DNA from: Treponema sp.
Lineage (GTDB): Bacteria > Spirochaetota > Spirochaetia > Treponematales > Treponemataceae
DNA length: 64,000 nucleotides
Assembly: GCA_024695475.1 (NCBI GenBank)
Contig: JAILIC010000093.1
Span: 1-64,000, forward strand
Reading direction: 5' to 3'
Shown here: one piece after another, positions 16,209 to 25,270 of the stretch
Numbering within the stretch: the stretch's first letter is position 1
Layout: each line of letters opens with the position of its first letter
Notes under the pieces: model-generated
What the model was told of the DNA's origin: nothing
The model's input: only the letters and a program-made list of their open reading frames with translations
Databases searched by the model: none
Position numbers and translations under genes: made by a program

Positions 16209-18830
16209 ATGCTTTATTCCATGAAAAAAACACTGAGAGAGTTACTTGGAAAGCATATTCTTTTTCTAGATGGAGGCTCTGGTTCCGTCCTTCAAAAACA
16301 GGGACTGCAACCAGGAGAATTTCCTGAAACATGGAATATCCTCCATCCTGATAAAATCATCGACTTACATTATAATTATTACAAAGCAGGTTCCAACATT
16401 GTCTATACAAATACCTTTGGAGCCTACAGCCTTAAGTTTCCCCATACCACACAGGGGAGTGGTGCCCTGCAGGTAGCTACTGCCTCGCATAATCTGGAAG
16501 CAATCGTCAAAGCAGCAGTACGCAATGCCAATGAAGCTCGTCGCCGTATAGAACAAGAACCCATTACTGAAGAACAGCTTGCTTCAGAGCGACAAGCATG
16601 TACTATTCCACAAGGACTTTCCCCTGCCCAAAGGCCTCATTTTGTAGCACTAGATATTGGTCCATGCGGTAAACTTTTAAAACCAATGGGCGACTTGGAT
16701 TTTGAAGACGCGGTCTCCCTTTTTAAGGAAACCATGCGCATTGCCCTCAGCTGTGACGGACTCGATCTTATCGTCATCGAAACCATGAACGACAGCTACG
16801 AAACAAAGGCTGCCGTCATTGCCGCAAAGGAAGTACGCCAGGAATTTGAACAGTATAAAGACATTCCTATTTTTGCAACGACTGTCTACGATGAAAGCGC
16901 AAAATTACTCACTGGTGCCGATCCTGAAACAATGACAGCCATTCTCGAGGGGCTACGCATAGATGCGTTTGGTCTCAACTGTAGTCTCGGCCCTGATCAA
17001 ATGGCACCCATTGTACCTCGTTTAACACAAGCTGCAAGTACTCCCATCATCGTAAAACCAAACGCAGGCTTGCCCCGCAGTGAAAATGGAAAGACCGTCT
17101 ACGACGTCGATGCACCGTCATTTGCAACTTCCATGCAGCATATCGTAGAGGCTGGAGCTTGCATCGTCGGTGGTTGTTGTGGCACTACCCCAGAATACAT
17201 CTGCCGTTTGGTAAACGCAGTACAAGACAGCGTTCCTCTACCCATTACTGCAAAACAGCAAACTGTTGTTTCGTCATATACACATACGGTCTCTATCGGC
17301 GGAGTACATCCTCCTGTATTAATCGGAGAGCGTATCAATCCAACTGGAAAAAAGAAATTTAAAGAAGCTTTGCGTAATAATGATATTCCTTATATCATCC
17401 AGCAAGGACTTGACCAGGAAGCCGCTGGTGCACATGTATTAGATGTCAATGTCGGCCTGCCAGAAATTGATGAAAAAATGATGATGGTTACCGTCATGAC
17501 AGAATTACAGGCAGTCACCGATATTCCTTTACAACTTGATACCGGTACCCCATCAGTTATGGAAGCAGCCCTTCGCCGTTATAATGGTAAGGCACTGGTA
17601 AACTCCGTCAACGGCAAAGAAGAAATCATGCATGCCGTTTTTCCTCTCGTACAAAAGTATGGTGGAGTCGTCATAGCGTTAACTATCGATGAAGACGGTA
17701 TTCCTACTACTGTTGAAGGCCGCATGAAAATCGTTGATAAAATCTATAAGACAGCTGCGGAGTATGGTATCGGTAAACATGATATTGTAGTTGATCCATT
17801 GGCTATGGCAGTCAGTTCTGATGACACAGCGGCTATCGTTACGTTGCAAACCGTAAAAGCAATTCATGATATCGGTGGCTGTACCAGTCTTGGGGTTTCA
17901 AATATTTCTTTTGGTTTACCGGAACGCGAGCTTGTCACTTCAACATTCTTTACCATGGCAATGGAAAATGGTCTCAGTGCGGCTATTATGAATCCTTTAC
18001 AAACAGAAATGCTCAAGGCCTTTTATGGGTACTGTGTACTAAAAGGATATGACAAGCAATGTCTCAACTACATTGCGTTTGCTCAAAAGTATGCAGAACA
18101 AAAAAACGCCCTAGCTGCTGCAGCGGCCGCAGGTACAGCAGCTCAAACACAGACAAGCGGCTCCTCTACAGCAAATGCAACTGACAGTACAACGAGTATT
18201 CCTGCAAACACACTCGTTTACGCTGTCATTCATGGATTAAAGGAACAAGCTGCAAAATATACTGCAGAACTGCTACAGCAGAAAGTAGATCCCCTCATCA
18301 TTATCAATGACCATCTTATTAAGGCCCTTGATATCGTCGGCAAGGGATTTGAAGCTAAAAAACTGTACCTTCCGCAATTATTGATGAGTGCAGAAGCGGC
18401 AAAATCAGCTTTTGCAGTGATTAAAGAGACGCTTGCAAAAGCCGGAAAAACCGGTAAAAGCAAAGGTAAAATTATCATTGCAACAGTCAAAGGGGATATC
18501 CACGACATAGGCAAAAACATTGTCAAAGTCTTGTTGGAAAACTATGATTTCACCGTCATAGACTTGGGAAAAGATGTGCCACCAGAAACGATCGTAGAGC
18601 GTACCATACAAGATAACGTTCCACTGGTTGGTCTCAGTGCCCTTATGACAACAACCGTGCCTAGTATGGAAGAAACAATCAAGCAACTACGTGAAAAAGT
18701 TCCTGGCACAAAAGTATGTGTTGGAGGAGCTGTCATGACAGAAGAATACGCAAAAATGATTGATGCAGACTTTTATGGTAAAGATGCCATGGCTACGGTA
18801 AAATACGCACAAAGTGTTTTTGGAGCATAA
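16209..18830 (+). CDS. metH: Cobalamin-dependent methionine synthase lacking the reactivation domain
   Basis: The enzyme moves a methyl group from methyltetrahydrofolate through cobalamin to homocysteine. The 873 residues comprise the homocysteine domain (1-345; zinc ligands in GLNCS near 258 and GGCCGTT near 320), the pterin-binding domain (about 370-620), an Ala/Thr/Ser-rich linker (about 640-680), the B12 cap, and the B12-binding domain with GDIHDIGKN near 763-771. E. coli MetH has about 1,227 residues, so the SAM/flavodoxin reactivation domain is absent, as in some anaerobes. An internal start at 16221 (MKKTLRELLG) fits the predicted promoter better. It is followed by a B12-type radical SAM gene. 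Confidence 0.93.
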   Translation: MLYSMKKTLRELLGKHILFLDGGSGSVLQKQGLQPGEFPETWNILHPDKIIDLHYNYYKAGSNIVYTNTFGAYSLKFPHTTQGSGALQVATASHNLEAIVKAAVRNANEARRRIEQEPITEEQLASERQACTIPQGLSPAQRPHFVALDIGPCGKLLKPMGDLDFEDAVSLFKETMRIALSCDGLDLIVIETMNDSYETKAAVIAAKEVRQEFEQYKDIPIFATTVYDESAKLLTGADPETMTAILEGLRIDAFGLNCSLGPDQMAPIVPRLTQAASTPIIVKPNAGLPRSENGKTVYDVDAPSFATSMQHIVEAGACIVGGCCGTTPEYICRLVNAVQDSVPLPITAKQQTVVSSYTHTVSIGGVHPPVLIGERINPTGKKKFKEALRNNDIPYIIQQGLDQEAAGAHVLDVNVGLPEIDEKMMMVTVMTELQAVTDIPLQLDTGTPSVMEAALRRYNGKALVNSVNGKEEIMHAVFPLVQKYGGVVIALTIDEDGIPTTVEGRMKIVDKIYKTAAEYGIGKHDIVVDPLAMAVSSDDTAAIVTLQTVKAIHDIGGCTSLGVSNISFGLPERELVTSTFFTMAMENGLSAAIMNPLQTEMLKAFYGYCVLKGYDKQCLNYIAFAQKYAEQKNALAAAAAAGTAAQTQTSGSSTANATDSTTSIPANTLVYAVIHGLKEQAAKYTAELLQQKVDPLIIINDHLIKALDIVGKGFEAKKLYLPQLLMSAEAAKSAFAVIKETLAKAGKTGKSKGKIIIATVKGDIHDIGKNIVKVLLENYDFTVIDLGKDVPPETIVERTIQDNVPLVGLSALMTTTVPSMEETIKQLREKVPGTKVCVGGAVMTEEYAKMIDADFYGKDAMATVKYAQSVFGA

Positions 18831-18840
18831 CAAACAGTTT

Positions 18841-21138
18841 ATGAATATTGTCATCATACAGCCCCCCTTGGTACAACTTAATACTCCTTATCCTGCAGGA
18901 GCCTATCTTGCCGCCTTTTTTAGAACAACAAATACGGCACAGGCAAAAGACAGTACCACGTGGCTTGATTTAAGTACAGAACTTTTTCATCATCTATTTT
19001 CGCGACAAGGTTTGACACTCCTCTTTGCACAAAGTAAAAAAAAGGCATTACACCTTGCAGACGTAGCAGAGCGTCACGGTGACGATGCCACAGCGTATCA
19101 ATTGAGACGATATGTATCAAGTGCCCCATTGTGGATTGATTGGATAGATCGTATCGTCGCCATGGTGTGCCAGTTACCGCAATCAGGACATGAATGGTTA
19201 CACGAGTTTGTACGCTCTGCACATGCTCCTCGTGGCAATCGTATGGAACAGTACCTTACCACGCTCAATCGCGATGTCAGTATTGATGACGGGCGCATTC
19301 TTGCCAGCCTTGCTCTGGCAGATTTGGCAGACTACATAACGGTTGCCTATGATGAACACTTTAGTCTGGTACGATATGCGGAACGGATAGCCACCAGTAC
19401 AGCACGCTATGATGATGTGTTGAAATCTCTTGAAGCTCCAATTCTTACCACTTTTTATGAGACACTACTGACACAACAACTTGATTCCCTTAATCTTCCA
19501 GATGATACACAGTTCCTGATATCTGTGCCTTTTCCAGGTACCTTTAGTGCCGCCATCTATACCGCCCGCTATATAAAACAGCATTATCCTCAAGCGGTCA
19601 CCGCCATCGGTGGTGGGTATGTAAACACCGAGCTTCGCTGTATCACAGAAAAACGACTGTTTGATTATATAGACTTTATCAGCTATGACAGAGGCTATGG
19701 TTGTTTTTTAACACTCTATGATACTGTTGCCAAAAAGAATGTTTTATCAATACATGATATTCTAGACGGAACTGCTTACTATAAAACAAAATACCTGTAT
19801 CACGACACCATCATTCAAGAACTCAACAGTGATGCCATCTATGAAAAAAAAGAAACTGAGCTGACAAAAACACTCATACCAGATTACACGGGTATCGACT
19901 TTGGTCGTAGTCCCCGTATGGCCGATGATACCAATCCTATGCACCGCATCTGGTCTGACGGAGCATGGATCAAAGCCTATCTTGCCTACGGCTGCTACTG
20001 GCATCGCTGTCTTTTTTGCGATACCACGCTTGAATATGTCTATGGTTTTTGCCAGACAAATGTAACCGCGCTCTATAAAGGATTGCAAAAGCAAGCACAA
20101 CAAACTGGAGTGTATGGCATACACTTTGTTGATGAAGCCTGCCCTCCCCTTGCATTGCAAGAATTTGCCCTGGCAAATTGTGCCTATCCACACACTGCTG
20201 ATACCGATAAAACACACAAGCTCACCTATTGGGGCAATATCCGTTTTGAGAAAACCTTTTCCAGAGATTTGGCAGATCTGCTTTCGTATGGCGGTCTTAC
20301 CGGTGTATCAGCTGGAATAGAAATTGCAACTGGTAAAGGGTTAGAGGCCATACATAAAGGTACCGATATAGAAAACATTGTATGTGCCTGCGCGGCTTTC
20401 AAAGAAGCTGGTATTTTAGTACACGGATACATGATATATGGCTTTTGGAATCAAAGTGAACAAGATCTCATTAACTCTATGGAAACCTTACGACAATTAT
20501 TTGCTGCAGGTCTCATAGATTCCGCATTTTTCCATAAGTTTACATTGACCAGACACTCTACGGTATACAAAGAGTGGCAAGAAGGTAAACACCCTGATTT
20601 AAAACCGATACAGCCAGATGCACATCAATTTGCAGAAAATGACATTCATTTTGAAGGTGAACATAAAAGTGAAAAGTACGGATCCGCTCTTTCAACAGCT
20701 GTTGAAAGCTGGATGCATGGTCAATACCTCAACAAAAAGATACAGTCATGGTTTTCATTCAAAATGCCAGCTCCTTCAATAGCTCCAGATTATGTACAAA
20801 AACTCATTGCAATTTATGAACAAAAGCGGGATACTGCATTTTCGTTTATTCCCAGTGCCTCAAGTGAAAAAAACGGAGGTCGCTATGTATGGCTCGGTGG
20901 AGATGTGATAGTAGTATCAGGAGCGGGTACTTCCGGTCAAAAGCAAATATGCTGGCACTATATGCAAGAGTTGCAATATGCAGACATACCAGCAAAAAAA
21001 GCAGAAGAAATAGTATCATGTCTGCATAACATGTCCATAACAGACGGAGTTCCTCTTACTGGAAAAGAAGTAATAGCACATATACCACCAACTGTATTTA
21101 AGGCACTTCGCGGTAAAGGCATCTGTGCCCTATTATAG
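18841..21138 (+). CDS. B12-binding-type radical SAM protein with a CX4CX2C motif
   Basis: A 765-residue enzyme ten bases after metH and surely in its operon. The N-terminal half includes a Rossmann-like cobalamin-binding-type segment (IGGGYVNTELR near 260). The radical SAM motif, AYGCYWHRCLFCD near residues 382-393, has four residues between the first two cysteines instead of the canonical three. I choose the ATG at 18841 (MNIVIIQPPLV) because GGAG lies upstream and the family begins so. The substrate is unknown. Linkage to metH suggests a methyl-transfer or corrinoid-related role, which is inference. Confidence 0.82.
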   Translation: MNIVIIQPPLVQLNTPYPAGAYLAAFFRTTNTAQAKDSTTWLDLSTELFHHLFSRQGLTLLFAQSKKKALHLADVAERHGDDATAYQLRRYVSSAPLWIDWIDRIVAMVCQLPQSGHEWLHEFVRSAHAPRGNRMEQYLTTLNRDVSIDDGRILASLALADLADYITVAYDEHFSLVRYAERIATSTARYDDVLKSLEAPILTTFYETLLTQQLDSLNLPDDTQFLISVPFPGTFSAAIYTARYIKQHYPQAVTAIGGGYVNTELRCITEKRLFDYIDFISYDRGYGCFLTLYDTVAKKNVLSIHDILDGTAYYKTKYLYHDTIIQELNSDAIYEKKETELTKTLIPDYTGIDFGRSPRMADDTNPMHRIWSDGAWIKAYLAYGCYWHRCLFCDTTLEYVYGFCQTNVTALYKGLQKQAQQTGVYGIHFVDEACPPLALQEFALANCAYPHTADTDKTHKLTYWGNIRFEKTFSRDLADLLSYGGLTGVSAGIEIATGKGLEAIHKGTDIENIVCACAAFKEAGILVHGYMIYGFWNQSEQDLINSMETLRQLFAAGLIDSAFFHKFTLTRHSTVYKEWQEGKHPDLKPIQPDAHQFAENDIHFEGEHKSEKYGSALSTAVESWMHGQYLNKKIQSWFSFKMPAPSIAPDYVQKLIAIYEQKRDTAFSFIPSASSEKNGGRYVWLGGDVIVVSGAGTSGQKQICWHYMQELQYADIPAKKAEEIVSCLHNMSITDGVPLTGKEVIAHIPPTVFKALRGKGICALL

Positions 21139-21206
21139 GAAATTATGGCAAAAGCATTCGGGATATACTGTTCCTTGTTCAGTACACAGTTCCGCCTACC
21201 CCTACC

Positions 21207-21857
21207 CTATAATATCGTGGGAATGTCGCTAATTGATCGTAGTGTTTTCCAGACAGAGGACAAAAGCTCTGCAGGAGGCTCTATCTGGTCTGGTATGAGT
21301 ACACACCTCATACCAGCCGCAATTGCACTGCGTGCACCATTAGGACTATCTTCAACAGCAACACATGCATCAGGTGCACAATTAATACTTGCAGCAGCCT
21401 TAAGGTATATTTCCGGATCTGGTTTACTATTGGACACCATGTCACCTGTAGTGATCGTCTCAAAATACTGAATAACACCTGCTGCCGTCAGCTGACGATG
21501 GACTTTTTCTCCAATAGTTGACGAAGCCAAGGCGAGCCGATAGTTTTTTTCACGGAGATACTGTAAAGCCGCTTCTGCTCCGGCCATTAAAGGCAACCCC
21601 TCCGTGCGCTCGATATATTCAAAATGTTCGTTACTTTTTTCGATATATTTGTCAGCAGGAAAAGAGTCACCAAATAAGCTATGCAACGTATTAAGGGCAT
21701 CTTTTAAACTTTGACCGAGCGTTGCACGATATCCTTTTTCTATATCATCATGTTGTAAATCAAAGTATGGACCTGCATAATGCCAGCAACGTCGACTTAC
21801 AGCCTCTGTATTTAAAATAACACCATCCATATCAAATAGTACTGCAAGATTTTTCAT
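21207..21857 (-). CDS. HAD-superfamily phosphatase (beta-phosphoglucomutase-like)
   Basis: A 216-residue hydrolase with motif I DMDGVILNTE (nucleophile Asp9, acid Asp11), motif II LASST, and motif III/IV KPDPEIYLKAA and EDSPNGARSA. This is the pattern of subclass IA sugar-phosphate phosphatases and mutases. The start is fixed by a promoter: TTGACT, 17 bases, TACAAT and seven bases to the ATG at 21857, so the transcript is leaderless. An upstream TTG start at 21893 would overlap the -35 box. Substrate unknown. Confidence 0.88.
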   Translation of the reverse strand: MKNLAVLFDMDGVILNTEAVSRRCWHYAGPYFDLQHDDIEKGYRATLGQSLKDALNTLHSLFGDSFPADKYIEKSNEHFEYIERTEGLPLMAGAEAALQYLREKNYRLALASSTIGEKVHRQLTAAGVIQYFETITTGDMVSNSKPDPEIYLKAAASINCAPDACVAVEDSPNGARSAIAAGMRCVLIPDQIEPPAELLSSVWKTLRSISDIPTIL

Positions 21858-21864
21858 ATTAGTG

Positions 21865-21893
21865 ATTGTACTTATTGATTTTGGAATAGTCAA
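21865..21893 (-). promoter_or_regulatory. Promoter of the HAD gene (leaderless)
   Basis: On the minus strand TTGACT (21893-21888), a 17-base spacer and TACAAT (21870-21865) end seven bases before the start codon. Confidence 0.75.
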
Positions 21894-22009
21894 ATAGAAC
21901 TACCACTATCTGCTGACACTATTTTTCGATTAAGGCTTATATTTTTCTTGCAGGATTTGTCACAGTTCTTTATACTCTAAAAGAAAGTACATAAAGTGAA
22001 GGTAAAAGT

Positions 22010-22471
22010 ATGATATCTCAATTTAAAAGTGCAGATTTAATAACTGCATATAAAATGATAGAACCTAAACAAACTGTTCTTATTGCAACAAAAGGGGCTA
22101 CCGAAGGCTTATATAACATAACTCCATATGCATGGTGTATGCCGATAGACTATGATCCTGTAACAAAAGTTATTCTTTCAAGCGATCCAAAACATCAAAC
22201 AGCCATTAACATAAAACGGACAAGACGCTTTGCTGTATGCGTACCGACCGATTTGAATGATCCCATCATAGAACAATGTGGTTCAGTATCAGCTCCGGAT
22301 GCAGATAAATTTGCACAGTTTTCAATTCATGGAGAATTAGCAGATAAAATTGACGTAAAAATTCCTGTCGATAATGTATCAGCCTGGATAGAATGCGAAC
22401 TGGTATGTTGCATTCCTGAAGGTTCTGTAGAATTGTTTATTGGTAAGGCAGTAGCGGCGTTTCAACGTTAA
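22010..22471 (+). CDS. Flavin reductase-like FMN-binding split-barrel protein
   Basis: A 153-residue protein of the flavin reductase/flavoredoxin type. It shows the N-terminal VLIATKG strand, NITPYAWCMPIDYDP where the FMN phosphate is usually bound, and the HGELA segment. It likely binds FMN and transfers electrons in the cytoplasm. AAGG lies seven bases before the ATG. Its 3' end overlaps the convergent ArsR gene by four bases. The partner enzyme is unknown. Confidence 0.8.
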   Translation: MISQFKSADLITAYKMIEPKQTVLIATKGATEGLYNITPYAWCMPIDYDPVTKVILSSDPKHQTAINIKRTRRFAVCVPTDLNDPIIEQCGSVSAPDADKFAQFSIHGELADKIDVKIPVDNVSAWIECELVCCIPEGSVELFIGKAVAAFQR

Positions 22472-22815
22472 TTTTCCCGATATTCTGGTGGCAGGGCATT
22501 GATAAACTGCTGTATTCCTGTAACCAGCTGGCGAAGACGATCTATATGATCACGAGTGTTAATTCGATAATACACCTTTGTTCCGATTTTTATTGATTCG
22601 ATAATGTTACAATCTTTCATCGATTTGAGATGATGCGATATAGCAGGTCTTGATAAATGAGACAGAGCCGTAATCTCATTAACACTCAACCCTTTGAGAC
22701 CAGACTTTATTATATTGGCTAGAATATCCAGTCTCTCCTGATCTCCCAAAGCACGAAACAAAAGAATATTTAAAGAACACTGTTTATGTAACTCTTCAAT
22801 TACATTTGAATCCAT
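22468..22815 (-). CDS. ArsR-family transcriptional repressor (divergent from barrel protein)
   Basis: A 115-residue winged-helix regulator: FRALGDQERLDILANI, then a recognition region HLSRPAISHHLKSM and the wing IGTKVYYRI. The classical metal-binding CVC motif of ArsR/SmtB is absent. The frame extends upstream to 22899, but those residues are not ArsR-like, so I prefer the ATG at 22815. It is divergent from the envelope gene at 23033, whose start site carries an operator shared with 25177. It probably represses that gene or both. Confidence 0.85.
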   Translation of the reverse strand: MDSNVIEELHKQCSLNILLFRALGDQERLDILANIIKSGLKGLSVNEITALSHLSRPAISHHLKSMKDCNIIESIKIGTKVYYRINTRDHIDRLRQLVTGIQQFINALPPEYREN

Positions 22816-22945
22816 CTCTAATACAATCCCTGTTTCAATAAAAAACTCATTGAATAGTATAAATGATAAATTATATAATTTCAAGTTATAAAACATCATT
22901 TATCTACATCTGGCGATTTATTCCACAAATTTCGTAATCTGTGGG

Positions 22946-22974
22946 TTCAGTTATTTTTTAAAAAGATGTATAGT
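22946..22974 (+). promoter_or_regulatory. Promoter of the barrel protein gene
   Basis: TTCAGT (22946-22951), a 17-base spacer and TATAGT (22969-22974). Predicted start near 22981, inside the operator that follows. Confidence 0.6.
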
Positions 22975-22979
22975 ACGGC

Positions 22980-22995
22980 TAACAAAACGAACCAA
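22980..22995. promoter_or_regulatory. Shared 16-bp operator, copy 1
   Basis: TAACAAAACGAACCAA begins six bases after the -10 box of the barrel protein gene. The exact reverse complement lies at 25177-25192, seven bases after the -10 box of the LolA-like gene. Both positions overlap +1, where a bound repressor would block initiation. Confidence 0.8.
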
Positions 22996-23032
22996 AAACC
23001 TTATAACTACTATTGTAAAAGGATGTGCTAAG

Positions 23033-24577
23033 ATGACTGTAGTAAAAAAAATTGCAGGATCGCTTATACTCATCTCTGAAGTATTTGCCGTATCAACTGC
23101 TTTTGCAGATGACGGGTTTGACTTTGGCAGTACAAACGATAGCACCACTATCGAAAGTACCAATGCCGATCTAGACTTTGGTGATGATGGATTTGCCTTT
23201 GACGCAGGAGACAGCTTTGGTAACAGTGCTGAACCAACCGTTGTCATCGGAGGAACAGTAAAGCTTGATACCAGGGCTTACCTCAATGATCCAAAAGATG
23301 ACAGCAGCACAGATGGAGAAGATACTCCCCTCTATGCAACTCCTGATGCAACACTCAATGCAACCTATCAAAATAGTGCAAGTGAAATTGAAGTCAAAAT
23401 CAATTTAAGCAAAGACTCCATCAAAACATATCAGGAAGATGTCATTGAAGAAGCTGTAGCTCGTGCTTATGTGGGAAACTTCATTATTGAAGGTGGTAAA
23501 CAAAAGCTTGTCTGGGGAAAAGGTGATAAGCTCCATGTCCTTGATAACTTCTGTGCAACCGACTATACCGATTTTATTTATCCAGACTACATAGACCGTC
23601 GTCTCGCAGTCCCCATGATACACGGTATATTTAACGCACCATCAGGCATGTTCCGGGCCGAAGTTGTCTATGCTCCGATCCTTGTTACTGATCGATATGC
23701 AAGCAGTGGATACTGGATACCTGGAAAAACCGCAGCCTTAACCAGCAGTCTTAAAACAGCAGGAAAAGCTACATTAGCTACTCTTGCACCAGCTAATGGC
23801 ATAACACCAACCTACATACAGCAAATGAGTGCGGCAAACGGTTTATCTTTTGACAATCTCAATCCAGATACCAACAAAATTAAGTATAGTCAGTATGGTA
23901 TCAGATTTACTGGAATAGCTGGCTCTTTTGACTGGGGTGCTTCATATTATTACGGTTATTACAAGCAGCCAAGCATTGACAAGACAAAGCTCACTGCATA
24001 TGTATCAGACTATATCACCAATGCAGGTTCTTCCAACCTTGACACTGGTGTTGCATACGACAGACTGCAAGTATTTGGACTTGAAGGTGCTAAAGCAATA
24101 GGCAGATTTAATACCCGTTTTGAACTGGCATATAATCTTACCGATGATACCACTGGTGATGATACAGCCGTTCACAATAACAGTATTTCATGGCTACCAG
24201 GTTTTGATGTTGACTTACCAATTCATAACCTTAACCTGAACATTCAGGAACAAGGTACCTATATTCTGAAAAATGAGGATATAGACAAAAATCCAAGTGA
24301 TGTTGATTATGATGCAAAAGGTCGCTACACAAACAACAAGTTAGTAGTAAAACTCTCCGATACCTTCTTACATGACAACCTTACATTGGAATTAGCAGGT
24401 ATATGGGGAATTGAACGTGGCGATTTGGTCATCATGCCTAAAGGTACATATACTATAAAAACAGGTTTTGATATTATCGCTTCTGGAATGATTCTCTACG
24501 CTCATGATGAATACTCAGAATTCTATACCTGGCGCAACAACAGCTTTGCCCAGTTAGGCGTAAAGTATCAGTTCTAA
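23033..24577 (+). CDS. Outer-membrane beta-barrel protein
   Basis: A 514-residue exported protein. A signal peptide (residues 1-26, cleavage after STAFA) is followed by an Asp/Gly-rich segment with repeated DFG/DDGF motifs, then alternating aromatic beta-strands and a terminal GVKYQF ending in Phe, the usual signal for outer-membrane insertion. It resembles DUF1302-type porins or spirochaetal barrel proteins. AAGGATG precedes the ATG. Expression is probably controlled by the ArsR protein encoded divergently. It likely works with the LolA-like protein at 25271, which shares its operator. Confidence 0.82.
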   Translation: MTVVKKIAGSLILISEVFAVSTAFADDGFDFGSTNDSTTIESTNADLDFGDDGFAFDAGDSFGNSAEPTVVIGGTVKLDTRAYLNDPKDDSSTDGEDTPLYATPDATLNATYQNSASEIEVKINLSKDSIKTYQEDVIEEAVARAYVGNFIIEGGKQKLVWGKGDKLHVLDNFCATDYTDFIYPDYIDRRLAVPMIHGIFNAPSGMFRAEVVYAPILVTDRYASSGYWIPGKTAALTSSLKTAGKATLATLAPANGITPTYIQQMSAANGLSFDNLNPDTNKIKYSQYGIRFTGIAGSFDWGASYYYGYYKQPSIDKTKLTAYVSDYITNAGSSNLDTGVAYDRLQVFGLEGAKAIGRFNTRFELAYNLTDDTTGDDTAVHNNSISWLPGFDVDLPIHNLNLNIQEQGTYILKNEDIDKNPSDVDYDAKGRYTNNKLVVKLSDTFLHDNLTLELAGIWGIERGDLVIMPKGTYTIKTGFDIIASGMILYAHDEYSEFYTWRNNSFAQLGVKYQF

Positions 24578-24593
24578 ACAATAGAAGTTACAA

Positions 24594-24634
24594 AAAAAGA
24601 CTGCTGTAAAATCATTTTTTACAACAGTCTTTTT
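24594..24634 (+). terminator. Rho-independent terminator (bidirectional)
   Basis: Arms 24594-24611 and 24617-24634 (core GACTGCTGTAAAA / TTTTACAACAGTC, one mismatch) are flanked by A and T runs. It serves the barrel gene and, in reverse, the ArsR gene at 24668. Confidence 0.88.
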
Positions 24635-24667
24635 TATACCAAGAGCATTAAAAATAGTATACAGTAA

Positions 24668-25066
24668 TTACAAATCTATCTCATTTTCGACTGCTTCACG
24701 CTTTTTATCAACTTCTTTTTTTAACTCGATAAGAGTTTCTATCATTTTTACAAAATCTGTAATTTGTGAAAAGTTTTCAGCAATATTCATTTTATAAAAG
24801 ACTTGCGTACCATACTTAACAGGTTTAATTAAACCACATTCGCGTAGGATTCTAATATGGTATGACACTGCAGGACGAGATAAACGGGCTTTTCGCGTTA
24901 AATAGGTGACATTAACTCCCACATCAGCTCCACATGCAACGTCCATCATGATCTTTTGTCGTACCTTATCACCCAATGCTACAAAAAACGGAGATAAACT
25001 TTCAAATATGGCTACAGCTTTTTTACGTTTTTCCTTATAGGATTCTATTACAGAGTCCTCTGCCAT
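24668..25066 (-). CDS. ArsR-family transcriptional repressor (divergent from LolA-like gene)
   Basis: A 132-residue winged-helix regulator with FVALGDKVRQKIMMDVA, the recognition segment ARLSRPAVSYHIRIL and the wing YGTQVFYKM. It is a paralogue of the regulator at 22468, with near-identical recognition helices (LSRPA-S-H). The start at 25066 is chosen because GGAGGAG lies five bases upstream; an ATG at 25081 would lie beyond that site. It is divergent from 25271, whose promoter carries the shared operator. Confidence 0.87.
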   Translation of the reverse strand: MAEDSVIESYKEKRKKAVAIFESLSPFFVALGDKVRQKIMMDVACGADVGVNVTYLTRKARLSRPAVSYHIRILRECGLIKPVKYGTQVFYKMNIAENFSQITDFVKMIETLIELKKEVDKKREAVENEIDL

Positions 25067-25140
25067 AATACTCCTCCTCATCGTCCAACATAAAAACCAA
25101 ACATATTGTCAACAATGTAAAAATAATTTTAATTTTTCAG

Positions 25141-25169
25141 TTGACAAATTTCGATGATATTAGTATATT
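25141..25169 (+). promoter_or_regulatory. Promoter of the LolA-like gene
   Basis: A perfect TTGACA (25141-25146), a 17-base spacer and TATATT (25164-25169). This is one of the strongest promoters in the window, consistent with the need for a repressor. Confidence 0.85.
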
Positions 25170-25176
25170 AAAATCA

Positions 25177-25192
25177 TTGGTTCGTTTTGTTA
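25177..25192. promoter_or_regulatory. Shared 16-bp operator, copy 2 (inverted)
   Basis: TTGGTTCGTTTTGTTA is the exact reverse complement of 22980-22995 and starts seven bases after the -10 box, over the predicted transcription start. Confidence 0.82.
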
Positions 25193-25270
25193 AACTTTCA
25201 TTTTATATTACGTAATAACAGCAAAAAAAGCAATAGTTTTTTTTTCTGTACATATAAAGGAGATATCCAG

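Noticed and set aside
16209-18830. Frameshifted or truncated metH
   Set aside because: The frame ends cleanly after a complete B12-binding domain and the next gene begins ten bases later; short MetH forms are known in anaerobes, so this is a natural variant.
21145-21471. Plus-strand gene of 108 residues
   Set aside because: It lies antisense to the well-supported HAD phosphatase gene and resembles no protein family.
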